A stretch of 64,000 nucleotides of DNA from Desertifilum tharense IPPAS B-1220 (GCF_001746915.1 NZ_MJGC01000058.1:1-64000); one strand, 5' to 3'. Counted from the stretch's first letter, positions 22,057-31,055 are shown. A program made the numbers and translations. Notes: generated by a model from the letters alone, not told the origin.

Positions 22057-23352
22057 CTAACTTCTACGGTTCCATTCGGTGGCGGCGTCTTCTACGGCGC
22101 GATCGACGGTCTTTTCTCCTAACATTGCGGCTTGGAGGTTGTCGTAGATGGCTTTTTGCAGGAGGTTGAGATCCTGCTTGGCGGGGATAAGAACCTCAGC
22201 AGTAGGAAGCTGAGAGGCGCTGACGTTGCGGGCTTTTTCTACGGGGGTGACGTTGGGTTGCTTTTCCAATTCGCTTTTGTAGCGTTCGATCGCATTGATG
22301 GTGGAGGGTAAAACGTTGGCGGCTTGAGCAAAGGCGAGTTGGTTGTCGGGGTTGGTGACGAATAGGGCGAACTTTAAGGCGTTTTCGGGTTGATCGGTGT
22401 CGCGGGGAATGGCGAGGTTCATGACGGCGACATTGCGTTTTTGGGTATCGCCAGTAATTTGCGGCCCGGCGGCGGACACGTCTGCGATCGCGGGGGCGTT
22501 GGTGGCGATCGCATTCAGGAATTCTGGCCCGGAGGAGAGGATGGCAATTTCTCCGGCCTGATACAGTTCAATGGCGCGACGATGACCTTGGGTTAGCACT
22601 TCCCTGGGTAGCAGTTGATTTTTGTAAAGGTCTACCCAATATTGAAAGGCGGCTTTCCCTTGGGGAGTGTTAAAGGCGGCTTGACCGTTTTCATCCACGA
22701 GTTGCACGCCCATCTGCACGAGGGATTCTAGAATTTCAGCAGAGTCTTCTGGAACCACGGTGGTGAAGAAGGCGTATTTGCCCGTGGCATTTCTTACCTG
22801 TTGGGCGACTTGGGCCAGTTCTGCAAAGGTGGTGGGTGGCTGGGTGACGCCAGCTTGTTCGAGCAGTTGGGTGTTATAAATTGTAACTCGCGTGGTCAGG
22901 TACCAAGGAATACCAAAGGTTTTGCCGTTGAGGGTGTTGGCTTGCCAAATTTTGGGCAAATATAAATCGCGATCGCTTTGGTTAATGTAAGGATCTAACT
23001 CTAACCAAGCATTGCGCGACGCCAAAGTTGAGGCAAAATCTGGGTTAAGATTAACCACATCGGGTGCAGTCTTAGCCGCAACGGCTGTCAGAATCTTGCT
23101 TTCCATTGCTGACCACGGAACATCGACCCAGCGAACTTTGACGCCGGGATTTTCCGTCTCAAAGTCGGCGATTAACTGGTTAAAGTAGTCGGTAAATTTG
23201 GGCTGCAACTGCATTGTCCAAAACTCGACTTCCGCAGTTTTGGGGGACGGTGAATCTACGGATTGGCTAGTGCCGCAACTGACTAACCAACTGAGCGTCA
23301 GTCCCAGGAAAGCGAACATGAAAAAAGACTTCCAGCGTTTCATTGTGTTCAA
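22057..23352 (-). CDS. Family 1 (sugar-type) ABC solute-binding lipoprotein
   Basis: 431 residues with a lipoprotein signal (LGLTLSWLVSC, lipidation at Cys26). The MalE/UgpB-like family 1 binding-protein fold follows: EFWTMQLQPKFTDYFNQLI, VKWRVDVP-type segment, KTAPDVVNLN, and YQAGEIAILSSGPEF. It probably binds an oligosaccharide or glycerol-phosphate-type solute in the periplasm. No permease or ATPase gene is nearby, so it is an orphan; cyanobacteria often encode these components at separate loci. ATG 23352 or the internal ATG at codon 4 could be used. Convergent with the higBA operon. Confidence 0.9.
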   Translation of the reverse strand: MNTMKRWKSFFMFAFLGLTLSWLVSCGTSQSVDSPSPKTAEVEFWTMQLQPKFTDYFNQLIADFETENPGVKVRWVDVPWSAMESKILTAVAAKTAPDVVNLNPDFASTLASRNAWLELDPYINQSDRDLYLPKIWQANTLNGKTFGIPWYLTTRVTIYNTQLLEQAGVTQPPTTFAELAQVAQQVRNATGKYAFFTTVVPEDSAEILESLVQMGVQLVDENGQAAFNTPQGKAAFQYWVDLYKNQLLPREVLTQGHRRAIELYQAGEIAILSSGPEFLNAIATNAPAIADVSAAGPQITGDTQKRNVAVMNLAIPRDTDQPENALKFALFVTNPDNQLAFAQAANVLPSTINAIERYKSELEKQPNVTPVEKARNVSASQLPTAEVLIPAKQDLNLLQKAIYDNLQAAMLGEKTVDRAVEDAATEWNRRS

Positions 23353-23437
23353 TCGGGTGATTTTAAATTAAATTGGGTACCATGCCATTCCGCAAAGTCT
23401 TCTGACTTGGGCGCGGATCGTTTGGATTAGCTCTCTT

Positions 23438-23543
23438 GGAGTGCAGTCTAGACTCCTGCTGCGATCTGGGGAAGCTGCCGATTTCCGATCGAAGCAAGTG
23501 GCGCTGCACGCGTTAGGGAGTGGAAATCTATTATTCCCCAGAT
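23438..23543. other. Structured spacer upstream of pilM
   Basis: The 260-nt spacer between the divergent binding-protein and pilM genes contains a perfect 10-nt palindrome AGTCTAGACT (23445-23454), set inside a GGAGT/ACTCC stem (23438-23442 with 23452-23456). It also contains a separate 10-bp inverted repeat, ATCTGGGGAA (23464-23473) with TTCCCCAGAT (23534-23543). Either could be a regulator site or part of a small RNA or leader; no known RNA family is recognised. Confidence 0.45.
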
Positions 23544-23612
23544 AATCCAAAATCTAAAATCTAATCTCTAATCTCTAAAATCGCCACTAACATAGGCATC
23601 AGGATCAACGCT

Positions 23613-24716
23613 GTGAATTTCCTAAAAGGTGTATTTTCTAAACGTCCCCAAGGGATCGGAGTTGAGTTAACCCCAGAACGAGTTAACATTGTCCGTTTAG
23701 CGAAAAAAGGTCAAGGCTTTAAGCTGGTTTCTCTCCATTCAGCAGAAGTTCCTGAAGGTGTCTTTCAAGACGGTCAAATTCTGGACGCGCCCGCAATGGC
23801 AGAAATTATCCAGTCTATCCTCAACGAAAACAAAATTAAGGTTAAAAATGCCGCAACAGCCGTTTCCGGTCGAGAGGCAGTCACGCGCTTAATTCCGGTT
23901 CCCGCAGAGTTGGATGACGCTGAGTTGCGCGAAATGGTTCTCAATCAAGAGGCGGGTCTTTATTTGCCCTTCCCGCGCGAGGAAGCTGATGTCGATTACC
24001 AAAAACTGGATTTAATTATCGACGATGATGGCATTGAGAAAGTGCGCGTGCTGTTGGTTGCCACTCGCAAGGAAGTCACCAATAACTATATCAATACCTT
24101 CCAGCAGGCGGGCTTGCATCTGGATATTTTAGAAATTAGTAGTTTTTCTTTAATTCGCACGATCCGCGAGCAGTTGCGGCAGTTTGCCCCCCAGGAAGCT
24201 GTCGCGATCGCCAATATTGAATTTGAAGGGACGGAAATTGCGATCGCTGTCGATGGCGTTCCCCAATTTTCGCGGACTGTACCCATTGGGACTTATCAAA
24301 TTCAAACCGCTTTGTCCCAAGCGATGAACCTTCCTCCCACCCGCAATACTGATTTACTCCAAGGGATGACGATCCCCACCACCCCGGTAGATAGCGTGAG
24401 AACGGGGATGACGGGCATTAATCCAGGGGCGGCGGCGATGGTTCGAGTTTTAGGAGAATTGGCCGATGAATTGCGCCGTTCTATAGATTTTTATGTCAAC
24501 CAGGGAGAAAACCAAGAAGTGGCTCAACTCTTGCTCGCCGGATCGGGTGGGGGAATTGGGCAATTAGATGAATTTTTTACCCAACGCTTAAGCGTCCCGA
24601 CTTCCCAAGTCGATCCGATTGAAGCGTTATCGTTAGAAGTAGAGCAGGAAATTCCCCCGATGCAGCGACCGGGTTTAGGAATTGCCCTCGGCTTAGGATT
24701 GCGTTACGTCAACTAA
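23613..24716 (+). CDS. pilM: Type IV pilus assembly protein PilM
   Basis: 367-residue actin-like ATPase of the inner-membrane alignment complex. Visible features are the GIGVELTPERVNIVRLAK start of the actin-type fold, the phosphate-binding GSGGGIGQLDEFF loop near the C-terminus and a final GLGIALGLGLRYV segment. The start is GTG 23613 with AGGA upstream. First of four co-directional genes (pilM, pilN, pilO, pilQ); pilN follows after 11 nt. PilM recruits the PilN cytoplasmic tail. No separate pilP is present, as is usual in cyanobacteria. Confidence 0.95.
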   Translation: MNFLKGVFSKRPQGIGVELTPERVNIVRLAKKGQGFKLVSLHSAEVPEGVFQDGQILDAPAMAEIIQSILNENKIKVKNAATAVSGREAVTRLIPVPAELDDAELREMVLNQEAGLYLPFPREEADVDYQKLDLIIDDDGIEKVRVLLVATRKEVTNNYINTFQQAGLHLDILEISSFSLIRTIREQLRQFAPQEAVAIANIEFEGTEIAIAVDGVPQFSRTVPIGTYQIQTALSQAMNLPPTRNTDLLQGMTIPTTPVDSVRTGMTGINPGAAAMVRVLGELADELRRSIDFYVNQGENQEVAQLLLAGSGGGIGQLDEFFTQRLSVPTSQVDPIEALSLEVEQEIPPMQRPGLGIALGLGLRYVN

Positions 24717-24727
24717 GGTGAAACAGC

Positions 24728-25522
24728 ATGTATAGCTTAGATATTAATTTTCTAAGAGACCGCCCGGAATACCTCAAGGAACAGCAACAAGACAAGCGAA
24801 GCCCTAAACCCACCGTTAGCGGTTCAACGCCAATTATTGTGGGGGCTGTTGCGGCTGTTGCCCTTTTGGGAATCACCTTTGGGGCAAAAGTCTATTTAGA
24901 AAATGAAAACTCTAAATTAGCCGCAGAACTGGCAACCCTCGATCAAGCGATCGCCAACCAGGAAGCCCAAAAAGCCCAAATCGCCCAAATCAATCAAGAA
25001 ACCGAAGCTATTCGTTCCGATACCACCGCGCTGGCCACCGTCTTCAACCAGATTACGCCGTGGTCGGCCCTTTTAGAAGAAGTTCGCGAACGCGCGCCCG
25101 GTAACATTCAGATTGAAAATATCCAAAAAGTTAGCATTCAACTGCCGCCCCCAGACCCCAACGCTGCTGTTGACCCCAATGCGCCGCCCGCCCCAACTTC
25201 AGTTCCCGGACTCGAAATTTCCGGCAGGGCCCGCTCCTACAATGATGTCAACGACTTCATGTTGTTACTGCAAAATTCCGATTTCTTTAACGGGCAAGAT
25301 ATTCGCCTGGTATCGGCAAACCTGCAACAGAATAATACCCAAGTCGCAACCCCGACGGACAGCAATATTGAGGTCAGACTGCCTCCCGTTGTGCAATTCC
25401 AAGTCAGAAGCGCGCTCAACGACAAGCCCGCTTCCGAAATTTTGGCGCAACTCCGACGCCAAGGGGCTGAAGGCTTAGTCGAACGGATTCAATACTTGCA
25501 ACAAAAAGGAGTAATTCAGTAA
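24728..25522 (+). CDS. pilN: Type IV pilus assembly protein PilN
   Basis: 264-residue bitopic inner-membrane protein. The short cytoplasmic N-terminus starts MYSLDINFLRDRPEYLKE; the NFLRxRP pattern matches the PilM-binding INLLPWR motif of classical PilN. A TM (PIIVGAVAAVALLGITFGA, about 36-54), a coiled coil (ENSKLAAELATLDQAIANQE) and a periplasmic ferredoxin-like domain follow. AAGGTGAAACAGC precedes the ATG. The stop codon overlaps the pilO start as TAATG. Confidence 0.94.
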   Translation: MYSLDINFLRDRPEYLKEQQQDKRSPKPTVSGSTPIIVGAVAAVALLGITFGAKVYLENENSKLAAELATLDQAIANQEAQKAQIAQINQETEAIRSDTTALATVFNQITPWSALLEEVRERAPGNIQIENIQKVSIQLPPPDPNAAVDPNAPPAPTSVPGLEISGRARSYNDVNDFMLLLQNSDFFNGQDIRLVSANLQQNNTQVATPTDSNIEVRLPPVVQFQVRSALNDKPASEILAQLRRQGAEGLVERIQYLQQKGVIQ

Positions 25523-26226
25523 TGACGTACACCGGAGAGTTTGCCGCCAGCGATAAAGGGGTAGAAGAAAAGTCAGGGATTAACCCAGCATTAATTGGGG
25601 GCGCGATCGCCGTCGTCGGTCTAATTGGGGCCGCTTACCTCGGTTTTACCCAAGTTAAACCCGCCTGGGAACGCCAGCAAACCCTGACTCAAGAAATTGA
25701 GACCAAAACGCTGCAAAGCCAACAAGCGGCTGAAATTGAGCGCCAGCAGCAAGAAGCGATCGCCAACCGAGAGGAAGCCGAACGCCAGCGCCAAGAAGTC
25801 GCGTCCCTGTTTGCCGATCCCAGAACCCTAGATACCCTCTTGCTCGACCTCAACCGCGAAGTCCAACAGCGTCAAGGGGTTGAACTCACGCGCTTTCAAC
25901 CCAGTACCGACCCTCCCAAGGTGCTGACAGAGAGTACCTACGGCCCTCAAGTGGCTGGCAAATTAAAAACTAAAGATTATCAACTGGAGTTAAGAGGAAC
26001 ATTTGACCAAACCCGCTTAGTTTTGCTAGCAATGGAACGCTTGCAACCTCTTTTGGTCGTGCGAGAATTTAGAACTCAAGTCGATCAAACCAGTCAAGAG
26101 GTGGTTTATTCTCAGGGAAGATTGGTGACGAGAGGAGCGCCTCTTTTAACCACCAACATGACCATTGAAGCGCTCTTAGCCAACCCAACAACCCCGGCGG
26201 CGTCTCCATCTCCGAGTCCGCAATAG
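25522..26226 (+). CDS. pilO: Type IV pilus assembly protein PilO
   Basis: 234-residue PilO partner of PilN: a short N-terminus, a TM (LIGGAIAVVGLIGAAYLGF, about 25-43), a long periplasmic coiled coil rich in Gln and Glu (about 50-100) and a compact C-terminal domain. The tail is Pro/Ser/Ala-rich. Translation is coupled to pilN by a one-base overlap. PilO helps set the alignment of the secretin with the motor complex. Confidence 0.93.
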   Translation: MTYTGEFAASDKGVEEKSGINPALIGGAIAVVGLIGAAYLGFTQVKPAWERQQTLTQEIETKTLQSQQAAEIERQQQEAIANREEAERQRQEVASLFADPRTLDTLLLDLNREVQQRQGVELTRFQPSTDPPKVLTESTYGPQVAGKLKTKDYQLELRGTFDQTRLVLLAMERLQPLLVVREFRTQVDQTSQEVVYSQGRLVTRGAPLLTTNMTIEALLANPTTPAASPSPSPQ

Positions 26227-26255
26227 CCGCCGCCGGGGTTCTTCAGAAGTCGTCT

Positions 26256-26306
26256 AGGGGAAGAAAAAGGATCGCTGATTCCATCAGTTGTTGCTATTCT
26301 TCCCCT
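26256..26306 (+). terminator. Hairpin between pilO and pilQ (possible attenuator)
   Basis: AGGGGAAGAA (26256-26265) and TTCTTCCCCT (26297-26306) form a perfect 10-bp stem with a 31-nt loop, followed by TATTATG with no long T-run. It lies in the 213-nt spacer that separates pilQ from pilMNO. It may cause partial termination or protect the 3' end of the pilMNO message. Confidence 0.45.
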
Positions 26307-26439
26307 TATTATGAAAAAGCCGCTAGCTTTCAACTTATCGCTCGATGGCCGTCAAGCTGATGGCTAACGGCCTATCTGAATAACCCATAACCAACCTTGC
26401 AACTAGCCATTAGCCATTAGTCTTGGTGAGGAGTGAACC

Positions 26440-29334
26440 GTGAAAAAGTATCAAGGACGAGGTGCCAGAGCTACTGCGGCAAAAGCAGGTCTCTCGACAC
26501 CAAGTTTAGGTGGATTGTTAATCGGAGGGGCGCTAACTGTACTGGTTGCTCAACCGGCTTGGGCGGCCCCCACCCAAATTACCGGCGTGCGAATTAACCC
26601 GACTAGCACCGGTATCGATCTAATCTTAGAAACCCAAGCGGGCGATCGCCCTCAAGTCTTTGCGGTTCCAAGAGGCAACAGTTGGGTTGCCGACGTGATT
26701 AACGCCCAACTGCGGGTACCCGAAGGCACCACCTTTACGCGCACCAACCCCGCCCCCGGCATTGCCTCGATTTCCATTGCCCCGCTTGATACCAATAGCG
26801 TTCGCGTCACCATTACCGCCACCGACCAAGCCATTTCAGGTGAAGTGATCCGTCGCGAAGCCACAGGCATTGCCTTTAGCATTAGCACCGGCGCAAGTGC
26901 TGCCGTTCCTCCTCAGATCGCTCCCGCACCCCAACCGCCTGTTACCCAAGCCCCTGCCGTTCCGTTACCCGGAATTCAGAATGGGGCCCCAATTTTACCC
27001 CCTAGCGCTCAAGTCGTACCGCCCTTTTTACCGAGAGCGATCGCGCCACCCGTTGGGGATATTGCCGTATCCAATATTGACGCCACACCAGGAGCCGTTG
27101 ACCTCGGCGTTGCCGAACTGGTTCCTCGTCTCGTCCTGCGCGATGCCCCCGTCCGCGATGTCCTTGCCCTGTTAGCCCGCGTTGCTAACCTCAACGTCGC
27201 CTTTGCCGAAGGAGAAGCCTTAGCCACCCCAGCGGCCCCAGGAGCCACAGGCACCGGCGGCGATGCCACCATCTCTCTTGATATTGAAAACGAACCCGTT
27301 CAAGACGTATTTAACTACGTCCTGCGCGTCACCGGGCTGCAATCTAACCGCGTCGGCCGGACCATCTTTATCGGTCGCAACCTCCCCACCGGGGCGCAAG
27401 ACTTGGTCATGCGAACCCTGCGCCTTAACCAGCTCAAGGCGACAATGGCAGAAACCAATATTGAAAGCACAATGCAAACCAACGTCGGGATTGGTTCGGG
27501 CGTTGCTGCTGGCGGCAGTCAAAGTACCATTGCGCGGACTGTCAACCAAAGCCGTAGCGTCCCCATGCGGGGGGGCTTGCAAATGTTAGAGCTACTCGGT
27601 GCCAATGGAGGCGGAACCGAGCAAGCTCAAGCCGCCGCTGCTCCCGGTGCCAACTACAACCTCCTCAGAGGCCTGCAAGTTACCGCTGATGGTCGCACCA
27701 ACTCCATCACCCTCCTAGGACCGCCGCGTCTGGTGGATATCGCTACGTCCTACCTCCGCCAGCATGACGTGCGCCAAAGACAAGTTGCGGTTAACGTCAG
27801 AATCGTAGAAGTCAACCTCTTAAACCAAGATAACGTTGGGGCGAGTTTCTCGTTTGGGATTGCTGATTCCTTCTTCTCCGTTGACCAAGGACAACTCACG
27901 GCCAACTTTGGTCAAGTTCAACCGCCCAACACCACAACCGTCAGAACCAACCAGTTTGGGCGTCCGATCGTTGAAAACCCGCTATCGGGAGTCGATCCTT
28001 TCCTCAACCCTCAAGGAACGCAACTGCAACGCGATCCGTTTACGGGTGAATTTGTCCCGGTTCAACCGAACCAACCCGGTACCATCTTCGGCCCAGGAGG
28101 CTCGCCCACCAGACCGGGAATTACCGGAATTTCGCCTCAGCAACTTCCGGCGGGAGCCTCTCCCACGCTTTATCTAGATGCTCAAGGTTTCCCGCGTCCT
28201 ACCAACGAGCTAACGATTGGTGGCGGTGCGATTCCTCCATTAATCAACCCAGAAGGCAACCTGGTTCAAGTTCGACCGCTACAGGTGCCGATTGCGCCCC
28301 AACCCGGTACAGCCGCACAACCTCCTCTCTATTTTGACTTCCAAGGCAATCCCCGACTCGCCAGCCAATTGGCAGCACCGACGCCAGGAGCCACGCAGTT
28401 TCAAGGGTTTACGGGTTCTATTCCGCCTTTACTCTCCCCCACCGGCGATCCTGTCCAGGCACGAGCCTTCCAAGCTGGGACTAACCCCGTAACAGGGCAA
28501 CCTTTCCAAGAACCCTTATTTCTGGATGTATCGGGCGTTCCTCGTTCTATCCGCGATCTAACGCTGACTGGAGGCCCGTTCCGACCCCTGTTCGAGCAAA
28601 ATGAACTCGTGCAAGTCGGTCTAGAAACGGGTTTGGTTCCCTTTATCGGTCAAGCGGCTCAGTTTGCTTACCAGCTACCCCAAGTTTTCCAATATCCGCG
28701 TCAGTTCCTGGCTCAACTCCGCGCCCAGGTGTTGGAAGATAACGCGAAGATTCTTACCGATCCGACTTTGATCGTCCAAGAAGGCTCCCAGGCGCAAGTT
28801 AACCTGACTCAAGGGATTTTTACAGGGTTTAGAAGCGTGATTACGGTTCCGACTCAAGGACCGGCAATTCAAACCCAAGAACCGACGACTGGGGAAGCCG
28901 GGATTATCTTAAATATTGCGGTGGATCAGGTGGATGATAACGGGTTTGTGAATATGTCGGTTTCGCCGGAAGTTAGCTCTCCGGGCGAGCGGATTTTGAA
29001 CCCGAACGGCACCTTGGCGACGCAATTGATTAACCGGCGGCGGTTGGAAACGGGGAACGTTCGCCTGCGGGATGGTCAAACCCTAATTCTGACGGGGATT
29101 ATTCAAGACCAAGACCGGGAAACGGTGACAAAAGTCCCGATTTTGGGCGATTTACCGATTATTGGCTCGTTGTTCAGACAGCGTTCTTCAGATAATCGTC
29201 GGACTGAGGTGATTATTTTGGTAACGCCTGAGATTATTGATGATTCGGAGAATGCCAACTTTGGCTACGGGTCGGTTACTAGTCCGCAAATGCAGCGCAC
29301 TCTCCAGCAGTCTGGAATGTCCCCCAGGCGCTAA
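26440..29334 (+). CDS. pilQ: Type IV pilus secretin PilQ, with large repeat-bearing insert
   Basis: 964-residue outer-membrane secretin that gates the pilus. It has a signal peptide ending in AWA (about residue 42), an AMIN domain (about 44-130) for peptidoglycan binding, a Pro/Ala-rich linker (about 150-220), a secretin short N-domain (about 232-330), an N1/secretin_N region (about 400-445) and the C-terminal secretin core (about 735-950; ILTDPTLIVQEGSQAQVNL, LRDGQTLILTGIIQDQD, VPILGDLPIIGSLFR). Residues about 477-735 are an insert between the end of the N-domains and the barrel core, rich in Pro and Gly. It contains three copies of a motif (L)(Y/F)(L/F)D-xx-G-x-PR, starting at residues 577, 630 and 693. 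This insert is strikingly similar to the C-terminus of the RTX protein encoded next. GTG start with GGTGAGGAG upstream. Confidence 0.95.
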   Translation: MKKYQGRGARATAAKAGLSTPSLGGLLIGGALTVLVAQPAWAAPTQITGVRINPTSTGIDLILETQAGDRPQVFAVPRGNSWVADVINAQLRVPEGTTFTRTNPAPGIASISIAPLDTNSVRVTITATDQAISGEVIRREATGIAFSISTGASAAVPPQIAPAPQPPVTQAPAVPLPGIQNGAPILPPSAQVVPPFLPRAIAPPVGDIAVSNIDATPGAVDLGVAELVPRLVLRDAPVRDVLALLARVANLNVAFAEGEALATPAAPGATGTGGDATISLDIENEPVQDVFNYVLRVTGLQSNRVGRTIFIGRNLPTGAQDLVMRTLRLNQLKATMAETNIESTMQTNVGIGSGVAAGGSQSTIARTVNQSRSVPMRGGLQMLELLGANGGGTEQAQAAAAPGANYNLLRGLQVTADGRTNSITLLGPPRLVDIATSYLRQHDVRQRQVAVNVRIVEVNLLNQDNVGASFSFGIADSFFSVDQGQLTANFGQVQPPNTTTVRTNQFGRPIVENPLSGVDPFLNPQGTQLQRDPFTGEFVPVQPNQPGTIFGPGGSPTRPGITGISPQQLPAGASPTLYLDAQGFPRPTNELTIGGGAIPPLINPEGNLVQVRPLQVPIAPQPGTAAQPPLYFDFQGNPRLASQLAAPTPGATQFQGFTGSIPPLLSPTGDPVQARAFQAGTNPVTGQPFQEPLFLDVSGVPRSIRDLTLTGGPFRPLFEQNELVQVGLETGLVPFIGQAAQFAYQLPQVFQYPRQFLAQLRAQVLEDNAKILTDPTLIVQEGSQAQVNLTQGIFTGFRSVITVPTQGPAIQTQEPTTGEAGIILNIAVDQVDDNGFVNMSVSPEVSSPGERILNPNGTLATQLINRRRLETGNVRLRDGQTLILTGIIQDQDRETVTKVPILGDLPIIGSLFRQRSSDNRRTEVIILVTPEIIDDSENANFGYGSVTSPQMQRTLQQSGMSPRR

Positions 29335-29398
29335 GGTCAGGCAATGAGTTTTAGGGTGGATGTTCTGCTCTGCTTCAAAGCTCATTGTTTTTGGGTCT

Positions 29399-29525
29399 AC
29401 TCAGATCTTGCACTCGTCGTATTACCGAAAAAATTGGGTCTAAAGCCTCTGAAGAGGATTAAAAGCTCAAGCGACAAGGATTTCAGTTCATCGTTACTGA
29501 CTGAAGAATGGTGCAAGATCTGAGT
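29399..29525 (+). other. 127-nt element bounded by a perfect 15-bp inverted repeat
   Basis: ACTCAGATCTTGCAC (29399-29413) is exactly complementary to GTGCAAGATCTGAGT (29511-29525). Inside are two smaller hairpins: CCTC-TGAA-GAGG (29446-29457) and TCAGT/ACTGA (29483-29500). The element fills most of the spacer between pilQ and the RTX gene, ending 43 nt before the RTX ATG. It could be a structured RNA or attenuator separating the two genes, or a small non-autonomous repeat element. No target-site duplication is evident. Confidence 0.55.
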
Positions 29526-29568
29526 TTATAAATTCTGAAGCTCTAATTCCCTATTCCTGAGATTGCTT

Positions 29569-30978
29569 ATGCCAACGTTTATTGGCACGCCTGGAAATGA
29601 TTTAATGGATGGCTCGCCAGAACCCGATTTGATTTTGGCACTTTCTGGCGATGATACGGTGCGGGGTCTGGGCGGTAACGATTGGTTGGCTGGCAATCAA
29701 GGCAATGACTGGCTAGATGGGGGGGATGGAGCGGATACGCTCTATGGCGGTAAGGATAACGATACCCTGTTCGGTGGCGCTGGCAATGATGTGTTGTTCG
29801 GCGATGAGGGCAATGATGTCATTTATGGGGGCGCTGGCGATGATTTTGCCGCAGGGGGAAACGGGGACGATCCGATCTTCGGCAATGCCGGAAATGATAC
29901 TCTGTTTGGCAATCAAGGCAACGATACGCTCTCTGGCGATGAGGGGAACGATTGGTTGTTTGGGGGGATGGGAAACGACCTGCTCATGGGGGGAGTTGGC
30001 GATGATACGCTCTCTGGTGATTTGGGGGCGGATATTCTGGTTGGGGGGCCGGGACGCGATGTGTTTGTCCTCTCGCTGAGAACGGGGGGAAGCCGTTTAA
30101 TTGATGCGGATACGATTGTTGATTTCCAAGTTGGGGAAGATGCGATCGCTCTCACTGAAGGCTTAACTCTCAACCGGGTCGCCATCTCTCAACAAGGTAA
30201 TGATACTGTTTTACGCCTCCGACGCGCCGATGGTTCCGCAGGCGATTATTTAGCCCTGCTGCTTAATGTCAATGCGGGAAGTTTGACACCAGCCAGTTTT
30301 ATTCCCTCCGGTTCAAACTTGAATCCAACCCCTCCCCCTCCAAACCCAGGCAGTGGAGGGGCATTTGTTGCCGTTGACCAAGGGGTTTTAACCGTTAACC
30401 TTGGCAACTTGCAACCGCCTACCGCTACCGAAGTTCGCAGCAATCTCTTCAGTCCCCCAATTGTTGCCAATCCCATAGCAGGAATTCCTCCGTTTGTCAA
30501 CCCTGTAGGCACCGATTTAATTCGCGATCCGGCAACTGGGGAATGGGTACGAGCGGGTGTGAATCAGCCTGGAAGCATTTTCGGTCCAGGTGGCTTACCG
30601 ACCGCGCCTGGAATTACCGAAATTATTCCGGCTCAGTTGCCTGCACCGGCGAGTAGTCCTTTCTATTTAGATGCCAGCGGGATTCCCCGACCCTTAAGTC
30701 AGTTAACCCTGGGGGGAGGCAATATTGCGCCCTTACTGAACCCGGAAGGGAGTTTAGTCCCCGTCACCTCACCCGGAACCCTGGCGGCACCTCCTGTAAT
30801 CCAAAGCCTTCCCTTACCCCCCCTGTATTTTGACTTTCAGGGCGTTCCTCGCCTCAGTAGCGAACTGGCTTCTCCAATTTTCGGCGATCCGCGCTATTTG
30901 GGCTTTACAGGCGCGATCGCACCTTTACTGAACCCAAGCGGAGAGCCGATACTGGCAAGAGAAGCCATCGTAAACTAG
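29569..30978 (+). CDS. RTX calcium-repeat protein with a C-terminal PilQ-insert-like domain
   Basis: 469 residues counted from ATG 29569 (a TTG two codons upstream is less likely). No classical signal peptide is present, as expected for RTX proteins. Residues about 5-165 hold glycine-aspartate nonapeptide repeats (GGxGxDxLxG type, for example GGAGNDVLFGDEGNDVIYGG), which bind calcium and fold as a parallel beta-roll. Residues about 165-240 form the short domain that commonly caps cyanobacterial RTX rolls (GRDVFVLSLRTGG, DTIVDFQVGEDAI). After a Pro-rich linker, residues about 265-469 match the PilQ insert closely, with shared stretches NQPG-x-IFGPGG, RDP-x-TGE and LNPEG, and two copies of the YLDASGIPR-type motif (365-374 and 419-428). 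Likely exported or surface-associated; function unknown. Confidence 0.88.
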   Translation: MPTFIGTPGNDLMDGSPEPDLILALSGDDTVRGLGGNDWLAGNQGNDWLDGGDGADTLYGGKDNDTLFGGAGNDVLFGDEGNDVIYGGAGDDFAAGGNGDDPIFGNAGNDTLFGNQGNDTLSGDEGNDWLFGGMGNDLLMGGVGDDTLSGDLGADILVGGPGRDVFVLSLRTGGSRLIDADTIVDFQVGEDAIALTEGLTLNRVAISQQGNDTVLRLRRADGSAGDYLALLLNVNAGSLTPASFIPSGSNLNPTPPPPNPGSGGAFVAVDQGVLTVNLGNLQPPTATEVRSNLFSPPIVANPIAGIPPFVNPVGTDLIRDPATGEWVRAGVNQPGSIFGPGGLPTAPGITEIIPAQLPAPASSPFYLDASGIPRPLSQLTLGGGNIAPLLNPEGSLVPVTSPGTLAAPPVIQSLPLPPLYFDFQGVPRLSSELASPIFGDPRYLGFTGAIAPLLNPSGEPILAREAIVN

Positions 30979-31055
30979 CCTTGTACGCTCAATGTGCAGT
31001 GCAGTCTCAACCGAGTCAATCCTTGATCGTTAACCCATTGTGAGGATGTGAAATC

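Noticed and set aside
29399..29525. Insertion sequence
   Set aside because: Inverted ends are present, but the element has no coding capacity and no visible target duplication; only a non-autonomous repeat or RNA element remains possible.
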